From positions 248,001 to 312,000 of the forward strand of contig PGZH01000011.1 of NCBI GenBank assembly GCA_002840155.1: 64,000 nt of DNA, in the 5' to 3' direction. This stretch comes from Gammaproteobacteria bacterium HGW-Gammaproteobacteria-13 (lineage in GTDB: Bacteria; Pseudomonadota; Gammaproteobacteria; Pseudomonadales; Pseudomonadaceae). The notes under the pieces were generated by a model. The model had not been told where the DNA came from. It searched no databases and was given only the letters and a program-made list of their open reading frames with translations. Shown one piece after another: positions 8,810-16,713 of this stretch; positions within the stretch are counted from its first letter, which is position 1, and every line of letters begins with the position of its first letter. The translations under genes were made by a program, and so were the position numbers.

Positions 8810-9112
8810 ATGGACGCGCATATCCGCACCCTGCTTACCGTGATCTGCGAAGCCGCGCTGGAGAAAAAGCTGGTGGCTGATCTGGAACAGCTCGGCGCGC
8901 CGGGCTGGACCATCTCCGACGCCCGCGGTCGCGGCGGCCGCGGCGTACGCAGCGCCGGTTGGGACACCGAAGGCAATATCCGCGTGGAGATCATCTGCAC
9001 CCGCGATATTGCCGAGCGCATCGCCGCCCATCTGCAGGCGCGCTACTACGCCAACTTTGCCATGGTCTGCTACCTGGCTCAGGTTGAAGTGCTGCGCGCG
9101 GAAAAGTTCTAA
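8810..9112 (+). CDS. PII-like regulator (SbtB-type) of the bicarbonate permease
   Basis: A 100-residue PII-superfamily protein. It has the betaalphabeta pattern and a T-loop region DARGRGGRGVRSAGWD, unlike classical GlnB, which carries a uridylylated Tyr in that loop. SbtB proteins are encoded next to SbtA and bind adenine nucleotides to control it. The gene follows sbtA after a single base, which supports a functional pair. No signal peptide; cytosolic. A classical nitrogen PII role is unlikely given the divergent T-loop. Confidence 0.8.
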   Translation: MDAHIRTLLTVICEAALEKKLVADLEQLGAPGWTISDARGRGGRGVRSAGWDTEGNIRVEIICTRDIAERIAAHLQARYYANFAMVCYLAQVEVLRAEKF

Positions 9113-9129
9113 CAGGCGCCTTCTGGGGC

Positions 9130-9199
9130 GTAGGGTGGATGACGCTTTATCCATCCACCAAACTGCGACGGTGGATGAGAAAAGCGTCATCCACCCTAC
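9130..9199. repeat. REP-like inverted repeat (GTAGGGTGGAT type)
   Basis: Perfect 19-bp arms, GTAGGGTGGATGACGCTTT at 9130-9148 and its reverse complement at 9181-9199, with a smaller inverted ATCCACC/GGTGGAT in the loop. The same family recurs at 29818-29893 and 33792-33872. It lies right after the SbtB-like gene and may shape its transcript end. Confidence 0.85.
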
Positions 9200-9211
9200 G
9201 GGTCTGACGAT

Positions 9212-9244
9212 GTAGCCCGAACAAGCGTGAGCGCAGTCCGGGAT
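9212..9244. repeat. Degenerate REP-like half element
   Basis: GTAGCCCGAACAAGCGTGAG followed by CGCAGTCCGGGATT, resembling one arm of the GTAGCCCGGATG family seen complete at 5432-5482. No matching second arm is seen. Confidence 0.4.
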
Positions 9245-9333
9245 TGATTGGCGTGGGGTGTGATCAGCGCCGTCAGGCAAGCGTCTATCTGCCATTGTCC
9301 GAGGCGCGCTCGGACCTTGTGGCGAGCCTGAGC

Positions 9334-10242
9334 ATGCAAGCGTTGTTGAATGAAATTCTTGATCAAGTCCGCCCGCTGATTGGTCAGGGCAAGGTGGCCG
9401 ATTACATCCCGGCGCTGGCCGATGTGCCGGCCAACCAGCTGGGCATTGCGGTGTACAGCAACGACGGCGAGCTGTACTGCGCCGGTGATGCGGACACGCC
9501 GTTCTCGGTGCAGAGCATTTCCAAGGTGTTCAGCCTGGTGCAGGCGATTGAGCATTCCGGTGAGGATATCTGGCAGCGCCTGGGCCACGAGCCGTCTGGC
9601 CAACCGTTCAATTCGCTGGTGCAGCTGGAGTTCGAGCGTGGCCGCCCGCGCAATCCGTTTATCAACGCCGGCGCCCTGGTGATTTGCGATATCAACCAGT
9701 CGCGCTTTGCCGCGCCGGTGCTGTCGATGCGCGACTTTGTGCGCCGTTTGGCCGGTAATCCCGAGGTGGTTGTGGACCGGCACGTGGCTGAGTCGGAATA
9801 CCAGCACCGGGCGCGCAATGCGGCGGCGGCTTATCTGATGCAGTCCTTCGGCAATTTCCATAACGACGTGGAGGCGGTGCTGCGCAGCTATTTCAGCTAC
9901 TGCGCGCTGCGTATGAGCTGCGTCGACCTGGCGCGGGCCTTCTGCTTTCTGGCCAACGACGGCTTCTGCAAGCACAGCGGGCAACAGATTCTCAGCGCGC
10001 GACAGAGCAAGCAGGTCAACGCGATCATGGCCACCAGCGGCCTGTACGACGAAGCGGGCAACTTTGCCTACCGCGTCGGCCTGCCGGGCAAGAGCGGCGT
10101 CGGCGGCGGTATCGTCGCCGTGGTACCGGGGCGTTTCAGCGTGTGCGTGTGGTCGCCGGAACTGAACGCCGCCGGCAACTCCCTGGCCGGGATCAAAGCG
10201 CTGGAGCTGCTCAGCGAGCGGATCGGCTGGTCGGTGTTCTGA
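9334..10242 (+). CDS. glsA: Glutaminase
   Basis: A 302-residue serine-dependent glutaminase (beta-lactamase-like fold) converting glutamine to glutamate and ammonia. The Ser-x-x-Lys motif is SISK at residues 61-64 within [16 protein letters not shown]. Other conserved blocks are [13 protein letters not shown] and the C-terminal [18 protein letters not shown]. The frame is open from 9244, but the ATG at 9334 ([16 protein letters not shown]) matches the family start and length; its Shine-Dalgarno is weak. The upstream stretch carries repeat sequence, which also argues against the longer form. Confidence 0.93.
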   Translation: MQALLNEILDQVRPLIGQGKVADYIPALADVPANQLGIAVYSNDGELYCAGDADTPFSVQSISKVFSLVQAIEHSGEDIWQRLGHEPSGQPFNSLVQLEFERGRPRNPFINAGALVICDINQSRFAAPVLSMRDFVRRLAGNPEVVVDRHVAESEYQHRARNAAAAYLMQSFGNFHNDVEAVLRSYFSYCALRMSCVDLARAFCFLANDGFCKHSGQQILSARQSKQVNAIMATSGLYDEAGNFAYRVGLPGKSGVGGGIVAVVPGRFSVCVWSPELNAAGNSLAGIKALELLSERIGWSVF

Positions 10243-10272
10243 CGGCGCCGCGCCTATCGCGCCTATGACGGA

Positions 10273-10623
10273 TCAGTCGGCCATTGGCTCCGCTGATTCG
10301 TCGGTTGCTGGTGCCTCTTCCTGCGGCGCTTTCTCGGTCTTTTCACAGATGCCGTTGGCACCCTGTTTACCGGTGTAGGAGACCGTTGGCGCGCCGGCAG
10401 CATTCAGGCTGATGGACAGGGTCACGCCTTCACCCTTGGCCTCGAAGAACTGCTCGCTGAGCTTGTGCAGAACGATCTGTTTGTCGTTGATATACACCGG
10501 GCCGCCGGCCTCGGCGCGCACGCTGAGGTCGGTCGGGCAAGTGACCTCGAATGCCGGCAGATTGGCGGCATGGGCCAGGCCGCTGGCCGTTAACAGGGCG
10601 ATGAGGGTGGGCAGTCTGTTCAT
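10273..10623 (-). CDS. Small exported protein of unknown function
   Basis: A 116-residue protein. The start at 10623 has GGAG 8 bases upstream and opens a clear signal peptide (MNRLPTLIALLTASGLAHA, cleavage near residue 19). The mature domain has two Cys (VTCPTD and NGICEK) that could form a disulfide, and an acidic Glu/Pro tail (KAPQEEAPATDES). The frame stays open upstream to 10662 but without a good start. Function unknown; probably periplasmic. Convergent with glsA. Confidence 0.7.
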   Translation of the reverse strand: MNRLPTLIALLTASGLAHAANLPAFEVTCPTDLSVRAEAGGPVYINDKQIVLHKLSEQFFEAKGEGVTLSISLNAAGAPTVSYTGKQGANGICEKTEKAPQEEAPATDESAEPMAD

Positions 10624-10683
10624 GCTGTGGCTCCAGGCAGGGCGACGGGCAAAGGCCGCCACCGTTAGCAGCGGCCCGAATAA

Positions 10684-11187
10684 TCAACTAAGCAGCCGCC
10701 CGTGGCCTTGTCCAACTGTTGTGGGGTTGGCCCGATCAGCTGCGTTGTCCGCCTTCGTTGGTGCCCTCAGCGGTAGCACCAGCCAACCGCTTACCACTGC
10801 TTCATAGAGCAACTCGCAGATATTCGCGGCGGCCAGCTTGCCTTGCATATTGCTGCGGTGCTTGCGCACGGTCAGGTCGCTGATGCCAAGTCGGCGGGCA
10901 ACTTCCTTATCGCTCAATCCTTGGGCAAACAGCTGCACGATCTGTAATTCGCGCGCACTTAATTTGCCGCTCTTTAGCGGTGTTTTATTAGTTTTTTCAA
11001 GTGTCTGGAAAGTTTCCAGATAATAAATAGCTAGCTGCGCAGATTTATTCAGTGCAAGTTTGCTGTGCAAGTGCTCTCGATGTTTTCTGGCGGTACTTAT
11101 GGATACGCATAATAGTGCGGATATATCCCGGTCAGTGCAGCCGCGGGCGATAAGTGACAGGGCCTGAACCTCGCGTGGTGTAAGCAC
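10684..11187 (-). CDS. LuxR-type regulator made of two tandem HTH domains
   Basis: A 167-residue protein with two LuxR/FixJ-type HTH domains and no receiver or autoinducer domain. HTH 1 spans about residues 1-58 (LTPREVQALSLIARGCTDRD ... STARKHREHLHSKL). HTH 2 spans about 75-133 (LSARELQIVQLFAQGLSDKE ... LTVRKHRSNMQGKL). A short linker rich in Lys and Thr joins them. The start at 11187 has AAGGA upstream and begins at the first HTH, so no N-terminal domain is hidden. It is divergent from the beta-rich gene at 11440, with a dyad in between, which suggests local control. The ligand or signal is unknown. Confidence 0.85.
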   Translation of the reverse strand: MLTPREVQALSLIARGCTDRDISALLCVSISTARKHREHLHSKLALNKSAQLAIYYLETFQTLEKTNKTPLKSGKLSARELQIVQLFAQGLSDKEVARRLGISDLTVRKHRSNMQGKLAAANICELLYEAVVSGWLVLPLRAPTKADNAADRANPTTVGQGHGRLLS

Positions 11188-11304
11188 ATTGTCAATCCTT
11201 TCTGATGCACCAGAGAGGACCAGAAGTTAGCGTTTGCCAAGTAATAGACCGAGATGGAAATACTTCCCCAGATATACCGAATTTGCCCAATATCCAGTTA
11301 TCCG

Positions 11305-11335
11305 GTTAGTCGCCAGAGTTTAATCGTCGACTAAC
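11305..11335. promoter_or_regulatory. Candidate operator dyad in the LuxR-type/unknown gene divergent region
   Basis: Perfect 8-bp arms GTTAGTCG (11305-11312) and CGACTAAC (11328-11335) separated by 15 bases, so arm centres are about 23 bp (two helical turns) apart. The site lies between the two-HTH regulator and the gene starting at 11440. A protein with two HTH domains could span it. Inferred from symmetry and position. Confidence 0.4.
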
Positions 11336-11439
11336 TCCATGGGGCTCATCAGGGCTGCAAACGAGTTGCCTTATTCGGCGTACGTGCCGCGGTATGAGTT
11401 GCGGTGCACTCCATTTAGATAACTGCAAGGATTACAGTC

Positions 11440-12501
11440 ATGAATTGGAATCGTACGTTTACCGATCTTCTGCGCGCCGGCCGTCCTGCTTACTGGGGCA
11501 ATTGGACCCTCGACCCCAAGTTCAAGGTCGGTGCTGTCGGTATTGTTTCTCCGGATAGCGGGGATTTCACCCTGGTGCAGGAAGCCACGCCGGGCATCGC
11601 CATCAGCAGCCGTGGTGTGCCTAACCAGTGGAAGCTTTCTTCCAGCAACGTCAAACGCAGCCAGGCCAACGTCAACCTGGATGGTTCGGCCACTGATCCG
11701 GAGAGCGGCACCAAAATCACCGCCGGCACGGAAATCACCTGGGAGTTCGCCAATGTCGGCTCGATGGCCTCGGAGTTCGGCATTTCCAGCGAGAGCTTTA
11801 TCAGTGACCTCACCGTGCTGAGCAAGCCGGAAACCCTGAGCTGGATGGCCCAGCAGGCGTCCGCAGTGAGCATGGGTAGCAGCGGCAATATCGCTCAGGG
11901 TTTCGGTGTGGTCACCAGCGTGATCTACGCCAACAGCGGCCTGAATATCGGCTCTCAGGACAACAGCTCGTCCTTTTCCATCAGCGGTTCGGCCGGTGCT
12001 GTGCAGGACATGCTGGCCGGCGCCAATGGCAAAGGCTCGTATGTCTCCTCCAAGGAGACCAAGCAGATCGACCAGCATCTTTGGCCCACCACCCCGAATA
12101 GCCTGGCCAATGGCTCGGTGCCGATTGCTTACACCTTCGCCTCTTACGACGGCAACCTGCTGATCCCCAACTGGATTACCCGCCTGGGTGCGCTGCAGAT
12201 TCTGTTCAACAACAAACCGGGCTGCACCTATATCACCGATATCAAGCTGAGCTACGACACCCCACAAGGGCCGCAGCACGAGTCGTTCTCGTTGAGCGGT
12301 GGCCTGTCCAAGACCATCGGCAATATCCCGCTGAGTGCCACCAACATCGTCGCCGAGGTCAGCTTCAAGGGTGTGATCAACAGCGACAAGTACAGCTTCA
12401 AGTGGCCGAACCCACTCGGCCAGTGGCTGACCGGCCAGCGCGAGATCGAGATGACCGGCGTTTGGCCGGGCCAGACCCACGCCAACGATATCGCTATGTG
12501 A
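11440..12501 (+). CDS. Unrecognised beta-rich protein, possible pore-forming type
   Basis: A 353-residue protein I do not recognise. It has no signal peptide or long hydrophobic helix and only one Cys (NKPGCTY). It starts MNWNRTFTDLLRAGRPAYWG, then GNWTLDPKFKVGAVGIVSPD. Residues about 150-200 are Gly/Ser-rich with alternating hydrophobic and polar residues (VVTSVIYANSGLNIGSQ, SSFSISGSAGAV), a pattern seen in membrane-inserting hairpins of beta-pore-forming proteins. AAGGA precedes the ATG. It is followed 78 bases later by a secreted protein and a terminator, so the two form an operon, probably controlled by the divergent two-HTH regulator. A pore-forming role is speculative. Confidence 0.7.
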   Translation: MNWNRTFTDLLRAGRPAYWGNWTLDPKFKVGAVGIVSPDSGDFTLVQEATPGIAISSRGVPNQWKLSSSNVKRSQANVNLDGSATDPESGTKITAGTEITWEFANVGSMASEFGISSESFISDLTVLSKPETLSWMAQQASAVSMGSSGNIAQGFGVVTSVIYANSGLNIGSQDNSSSFSISGSAGAVQDMLAGANGKGSYVSSKETKQIDQHLWPTTPNSLANGSVPIAYTFASYDGNLLIPNWITRLGALQILFNNKPGCTYITDIKLSYDTPQGPQHESFSLSGGLSKTIGNIPLSATNIVAEVSFKGVINSDKYSFKWPNPLGQWLTGQREIEMTGVWPGQTHANDIAM

Positions 12502-12579
12502 CATCCGCTCGGGGCCAGGGCACGACTGTCCGGGTTCCCAGCATCCATCGAATCGCTTAGCCCATGGAGGGCTGCAACC

Positions 12580-12984
12580 ATGCAAAATTTCCTCAATAGC
12601 CACAAAAATATTGCCGCCTGCATCCTGCTTGCCGCGCTGTGCGCGGGCAGCGTATCGCCGGCGCAGGCCGAAGACGTTGCCAAGGGTGTGCTGATCGTGC
12701 GCGGCGGCGCCGCCAACACGAACGCTAACTACGACAAGGAAGACCAGGACAGTAATGGCCGGTTGCGTCAGGTCTCCGCCCTGTGTGCCAGCAGCGGCAG
12801 CCAGACGGCTGCCGCCCTGGTGATCACGGATACCACCCGAGTCTGGGGCCCTTATATGAGCGGTAACACCACCACCGTGATCAACTTCGGTGGCCATGTG
12901 GTCAAGGACCCACTGCGCGGTAACCCCAACCACTGCCTGATCAATGGCCTGACGTTGAGTCAGATCAAGGGCATGTGGCACTGA
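12580..12984 (+). CDS. Small secreted protein with two cysteines, unknown function
   Basis: A 134-residue protein with a signal peptide (IAACILLAALCAGSVSPAQA, cleavage near residue 30) and a short mature domain. The mature part holds two Cys (SALCASSG and NHCLING) likely to be disulfide-bonded, and ends in SQIKGMWH. A TGGAGG sequence precedes the ATG at 12580. It is the last gene before a strong terminator and is probably co-transcribed with the beta-rich gene upstream. I do not recognise the family; a partner or chaperone of the upstream product is possible. Confidence 0.75.
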   Translation: MQNFLNSHKNIAACILLAALCAGSVSPAQAEDVAKGVLIVRGGAANTNANYDKEDQDSNGRLRQVSALCASSGSQTAAALVITDTTRVWGPYMSGNTTTVINFGGHVVKDPLRGNPNHCLINGLTLSQIKGMWH

Positions 12985-13000
12985 TCTGCGCGATAAAAAA

Positions 13001-13025
13001 GACCGGCTCTAGGGCCGGTCTTTTA
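13001..13025 (+). terminator. Rho-independent terminator
   Basis: GACCGGC (13001-13007) pairs with GCCGGTC (13014-13020), followed by TTTTATT and preceded by an A run. It ends the 11440-12984 operon and could also work on the minus strand for the convergent deaminase gene. Confidence 0.85.
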
Positions 13026-13071
13026 TTGCCTGGTATTAGGCACCTGGCAGCGCGCTGGAATAGTCGGCGTT

Positions 13072-14427
13072 TTAGCCGGCGATCAGCTCCTTGGCTGCTT
13101 GACGGTGATCGGCGATCAGCTTGGCCACATCCAGGCCTTCGATCTGCCCGTCGATCACGCGCCACTGGCCACCGATCATCATCCGGTCGGCCTTGTCGGC
13201 GCCGCACAACAGCAGCGCGGAGATCGGGTCGTGACTGCCGGAGAAGCGCAGCTCATCCAGTTTGAAAAATGCCATGTCGGCCTGCTTGCCCACGGCCAGC
13301 TCGCCGATATCGCTGCGCCCCAGCAGCTTGGCTGAGCCTTTGCTGGCCCAGCCCAGTACCAATTCCGGGGTGATTTTCTCGGCGCCATAGCGCAGGCGCT
13401 GGATATACAGGGCCTGGCGCGCTTCGAGGATCATGTTCGAGGCATCGTTGGAGGCCGAGCCATCCACGCCGAGGCCGATCGGTGCGCCCGCCGCTTCCAG
13501 CTCAAGGGTCGGACAGATGCCCGAGGCCAGGCGCATATTCGAGCTTGGGCAATGGCAGATCCCGGTGCCGGCCTGGCCCAGGCGCGCAATCTCGTCCGGG
13601 TTGAAGTGGATGCCGTGGGCCAGCCAGGTGCGCGAGCTGAGCCAGCCGACGCTGTCCAGGTAATCCACGGTACGCAGGCCGAAGCGCTGCAGGCAGAAGT
13701 CTTCTTCGTCGAGGGTTTCCGCCAGGTGGGTGTGCAGGCGCACGTCCAGCTCCTCGGCCAGCTCGGCGCTCTGGCGCATGATTTCCTGGGTGACCGAGAA
13801 GGGTGAGCAGGGCGCCAGGGCGATCTGCACCTGGGCGCCATCGCCGCGCTGGTGGTAGTCATGGATCAGCCGTTGGCTGTCGGCCAGGATCACTTCACCC
13901 TGTTGTACGGTCTGCTGCGGCGGCAGGCCGCCATCGGCTTCGCCCAGGCTCATCGAGCCACGGGTGAGCATGGCGCGCATGCCCAGCTCGCGTACCGCTT
14001 CGACCTGCACGTCGATGGCGTTTTCCAGGCCGCCAGGGAACAGGTAATGGTGATCCGCCGCGGTGCTGCAACCGGACAGCAGCAGTTCGGCCAGGGCCAC
14101 TTTACTGGCCAGGGCGAGTTTCTCGGGGGTCAGGCGCGCCCAGACCGGATACAGGGTTTTCAGCCAGGGGAACAACGGCTGGTTGACCACCGGGCCCCAG
14201 GCGCGGGTCAGGGTTTGGTAGAAGTGGTGGTGGGTGTTGATCAGGCCCGGCAGCACCACATGCTCACGGGCATCGAAGGTGCGATTGCAGGGTTGGCTCG
14301 GCTGTTGGCCGGCCTTGAGCAGTTCGCTGATCACACCGTCTTCGATCACCAGCCCGCCGGCGGCGTCGAGGGTGTTGGCGGTAAAGATGGCGAGGGGGTT
14401 TTTGATCCAGATACGTGTAGCAGCCAT
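13072..14427 (-). CDS. 8-oxoguanine deaminase (amidohydrolase family)
   Basis: A 451-residue amidohydrolase of the AtzA/TrzN-like group, matching Pseudomonas 8-oxoguanine deaminase, which turns 8-oxoguanine into urate plus ammonia. Metal and active-site motifs are intact: PGLINTHHHFYQTLTRA (HxH near residues 65-67), DVRLHTHLAET, WLAHGIHF, CHCPSSNMRLASG, and the conserved Asp in GLGVDGSASND. No signal peptide; cytosolic. The start is an ATG at 14427. A cytosine, guanine or other aminohydrolase activity cannot be excluded by sequence, but the motif set fits this subgroup well. Confidence 0.85.
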   Translation of the reverse strand: MAATRIWIKNPLAIFTANTLDAAGGLVIEDGVISELLKAGQQPSQPCNRTFDAREHVVLPGLINTHHHFYQTLTRAWGPVVNQPLFPWLKTLYPVWARLTPEKLALASKVALAELLLSGCSTAADHHYLFPGGLENAIDVQVEAVRELGMRAMLTRGSMSLGEADGGLPPQQTVQQGEVILADSQRLIHDYHQRGDGAQVQIALAPCSPFSVTQEIMRQSAELAEELDVRLHTHLAETLDEEDFCLQRFGLRTVDYLDSVGWLSSRTWLAHGIHFNPDEIARLGQAGTGICHCPSSNMRLASGICPTLELEAAGAPIGLGVDGSASNDASNMILEARQALYIQRLRYGAEKITPELVLGWASKGSAKLLGRSDIGELAVGKQADMAFFKLDELRFSGSHDPISALLLCGADKADRMMIGGQWRVIDGQIEGLDVAKLIADHRQAAKELIAG

Positions 14428-14596
14428 TGAGTTGGCTCCTCTGAAGTTGGGTTCAGGTTAGCCAGCTCAGTGTTTACCCTGTCTGCTGATCCAGGTGCGC
14501 GGCCGGCGCAGGTGGCCGGGCGTGGCGCAAACGATAACGCCGGAATCTGCCTGCGGCAAGAGCGCAGGGTGGAATTTCTGACCAGAAGGTCAGCGC

Positions 14597-15052
14597 TTAG
14601 AACAGCTTGCGGTACTGGATAAAGCCCGAGCGTTCAGCGATGCGCTCATACAGCAGCATGGCCTTGCTGTTGCTCTCGTGGGTCAGCCAGTAGGTGCGCG
14701 AACAGCCTTGAGCCTGAGCCTCGCGGTAGACGTGTTCGATCAGCTGACGGCCGGCGCCGCTGCTGCGGATATCCTTGGCGATAAACAGGTCCTGCAGGTA
14801 GCAGTAGTCGCCAGGGGTCCAGGTCGAGCGGTGGTAGATCCAGTGCACCAGGCCAATCGCCTGGCCGTCATGCCAGGCTAGCGCCGCGTGCATCGGCTCG
14901 GCCGGGTCGAGAAAGCGCTGCCAGGTGATGTCGCTGGTCGCGGCGGCTATCTCGGTCATATAGAAGCGTTGATAGCCCTGCCACAGGGGCAGCCAGACGG
15001 CATGGTCGGCGCTGGTGACCGGACGGATCTCGACGGGAATGCGCACGGGCAT
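14597..15052 (-). CDS. GNAT-family N-acetyltransferase
   Basis: A 151-residue GNAT acetyltransferase. The acetyl-CoA-binding motif A reads QDLFIAKDIRSSGAGRQLIEHVY (split here: QDLFIAKDIR, SSGAGRQLIE). The protein ends IAERSGFIQYRKLF. I chose the ATG at 15052 (MPVRIPVEIRP) because GGAGG sits 8 bases upstream; the frame is open to 15136 without a better start. It is a clear paralogue of the GNAT at 22943-23386, sharing the same opening (EIRPVTSADHA) and the same C-terminus. The acceptor substrate is unknown. Confidence 0.85.
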   Translation of the reverse strand: MPVRIPVEIRPVTSADHAVWLPLWQGYQRFYMTEIAAATSDITWQRFLDPAEPMHAALAWHDGQAIGLVHWIYHRSTWTPGDYCYLQDLFIAKDIRSSGAGRQLIEHVYREAQAQGCSRTYWLTHESNSKAMLLYERIAERSGFIQYRKLF

Positions 15053-15140
15053 GGCGGCAACCTCCTTGGCGTCAGTAGCTGGGTGATAGGCATTGCAAAC
15101 AGGGTAGATGGTTTGACCCTGTTTGCCGCCATTCACTCCA

Positions 15141-15536
15141 TTAGCGTGTGGCGCGGTAATCCTGGATCAGCATCCCCAGGTCTTCACGCGAGCATTCGGC
15201 CGGCAGATGGCTGCTCAGGTCGTAGCAACGCTGACCGAAGCCCATGGGCCAGTAAATGATGCTGTAGGGCGGCCAGAAGATCGACACCACGCGAAAGCGC
15301 GTGCGCAGCTTGCCTTCGGCCAGGGTTTCGCCGGTGACGCTGGTCAGCCGATACGGCACGCCCGCTGTGCGGTTCCAGAAGAACGGACGGGTTTTCACCA
15401 GGCCTTGTGGGTGCTGTTCGGTGCGCTGGTTGACGCTGATGGTGCTGTGCTCGGGCAGCTTGAAGTAGGCCTTGGTGGAGCAGCCGGTGATGGCCAGCGC
15501 GAGCAGCAGAAACGTGACGAGGCGAAGCGACGACAT
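15141..15536 (-). CDS. Putative lipoprotein of unknown function
   Basis: A 131-residue lipoprotein. The signal MSSLRLVTFLLLALAITGC carries a canonical lipobox (ITGC, Cys19). The mature part includes a Trp/Tyr-rich segment (IFWPPYSIIYWPMGFGQ), which may sit at the membrane, and two Cys (RCYDL, ECSRED). Family not recognised. Same strand as the asparaginase upstream and the GNAT downstream. Confidence 0.75.
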   Translation of the reverse strand: MSSLRLVTFLLLALAITGCSTKAYFKLPEHSTISVNQRTEQHPQGLVKTRPFFWNRTAGVPYRLTSVTGETLAEGKLRTRFRVVSIFWPPYSIIYWPMGFGQRCYDLSSHLPAECSREDLGMLIQDYRATR

Positions 15537-15638
15537 GCAGGTACGTCCTTGTAAGTCGGTGGTTGAGTGGTTTGTAGGTTGGCGAGCGGGCTCGCCGGGG
15601 GCGCGACTATAGCGACTTGTACGTTGGCAAGCAGCTAC

Positions 15639-16625
15639 TTATTCGGCCCGTTCACCACACAGATCCAAGGCAAACCAGTGCTCCACCTCGGCTTGGCTCA
15701 GGCCGGCACCGAGTAGGGCAAACAGCTTGCCCAGGGCCGCTTCGCGGGTCATGCCGCCGGCGGAAATCAGCCCGGCGCTGGCCAACTGACTGCCGGCGGC
15801 GTACACGCCGAATTCGACATGGCCGTGCGGGCACTGGCTGATTGCGGCCATTACCACGCCGCGCTCATGTGCAGCCTTGAGCACGCCGAGCAGTTCGCCG
15901 TCGTCCGCAGGTCCCGTGCCGCTGCCGTAGCACTCCAGCAGCAGGCCTTGCACGCCGCTATCCAGCAGGGCGCGCAGATGGCTGGCCTGGATGCCCGGAT
16001 AGAACGGCAGCACGGCCAGGTTGACCGGCTGGCGCGGCTGGCGGTAGTCGATGCTGGCCGGGATGCTCTCGGCGCGGGCACTTTGGCGCTGGCGCGGCAG
16101 CACGTGGAAGGCATCGAAGGCATCACTGCGCAGCTTGCTGACCCGCGCGCCATGCAGCAGCGCGCCATTGAAATACAGGTGCACGCCTGGGGTGACGCCA
16201 GCCTGCAGCGCGCGCATGGCGCCGAACAGGTTGCTCCAGGCATCGCTGCCCTCGGCGCCGGCCGGCAGCATCGAGCCGCTGAGGATTACCGGTACCGGCA
16301 AGCCCAGCAGCAGAAAGCTCAGGGCGGCGGCGCTGTAGGCCAGGGTGTCGGTGCCGTGCAGCAGCAGCACGCCATCGCAACCGTCCTGCTCGATGCCGGC
16401 GCGAATCGCCGCGACCATCGCCAGCCAGTTGCTCTGGTTCATATTGGCGCTGTCGATGGGCGGCAGCAGCTCGCGGAAGGTCCATTGCGGCAGCGGCTGG
16501 GCTTCCAGCACTTGCTGGCGGCGCAGGCGTGCATCGAAGCCGGACGCCGGGGCCAGGCCGGTGGCGCTCATTTGCATACCGATGGTGCCACCGGTGTAGA
16601 GCACCAGAAGTTTTTCACAACCCAT
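15639..16625 (-). CDS. ansA: L-asparaginase, type I
   Basis: A 328-residue asparaginase that hydrolyses asparagine to aspartate and ammonia. The first catalytic Thr is T14 in LYTGGTIG; the second motif, LLLHGTDTLAYSAAAL, carries the Thr-Asp pair. SGSMLPAGAEGSDAW and SQCPHGHVE also match the family. No signal peptide, so it is cytosolic type I. The frame opens at 16673, but the ATG at 16625 has GGAG 7 bases upstream, and the longer form would overlap the terminator hairpin at 16662-16682. The gene sits next to an AGCS symporter, as in P. aeruginosa. Confidence 0.92.
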   Translation of the reverse strand: MGCEKLLVLYTGGTIGMQMSATGLAPASGFDARLRRQQVLEAQPLPQWTFRELLPPIDSANMNQSNWLAMVAAIRAGIEQDGCDGVLLLHGTDTLAYSAAALSFLLLGLPVPVILSGSMLPAGAEGSDAWSNLFGAMRALQAGVTPGVHLYFNGALLHGARVSKLRSDAFDAFHVLPRQRQSARAESIPASIDYRQPRQPVNLAVLPFYPGIQASHLRALLDSGVQGLLLECYGSGTGPADDGELLGVLKAAHERGVVMAAISQCPHGHVEFGVYAAGSQLASAGLISAGGMTREAALGKLFALLGAGLSQAEVEHWFALDLCGERAE

Positions 16626-16657
16626 CAGGGGTCTCCGTACTTTCATTGTTCTTATAA

Positions 16658-16684
16658 GAAAACAGGGGGCCAAGCCCCCTGTTT
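16658..16684 (-). terminator. Terminator of the AGCS symporter gene
   Basis: ACAGGGGGC (16662-16670) pairs with GCCCCCTGT (16674-16682) across a 3-nt loop. Read on the minus strand it ends in TTTTCTTAT, so it terminates the symporter transcript just before ansA. On the plus strand it is followed by TTATT. Confidence 0.8.
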
Positions 16685-16713
16685 ATTACAGCTAATGCAG
16701 CTTTAGCAGCGAC

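Noticed and set aside
11371..12981. Minus-strand reading frame of 536 codons opposite 11440-12984
   Set aside because: It covers the plus-strand operon with good SDs, a signal peptide and a terminator in the right direction; the antisense composition is shadow-like.
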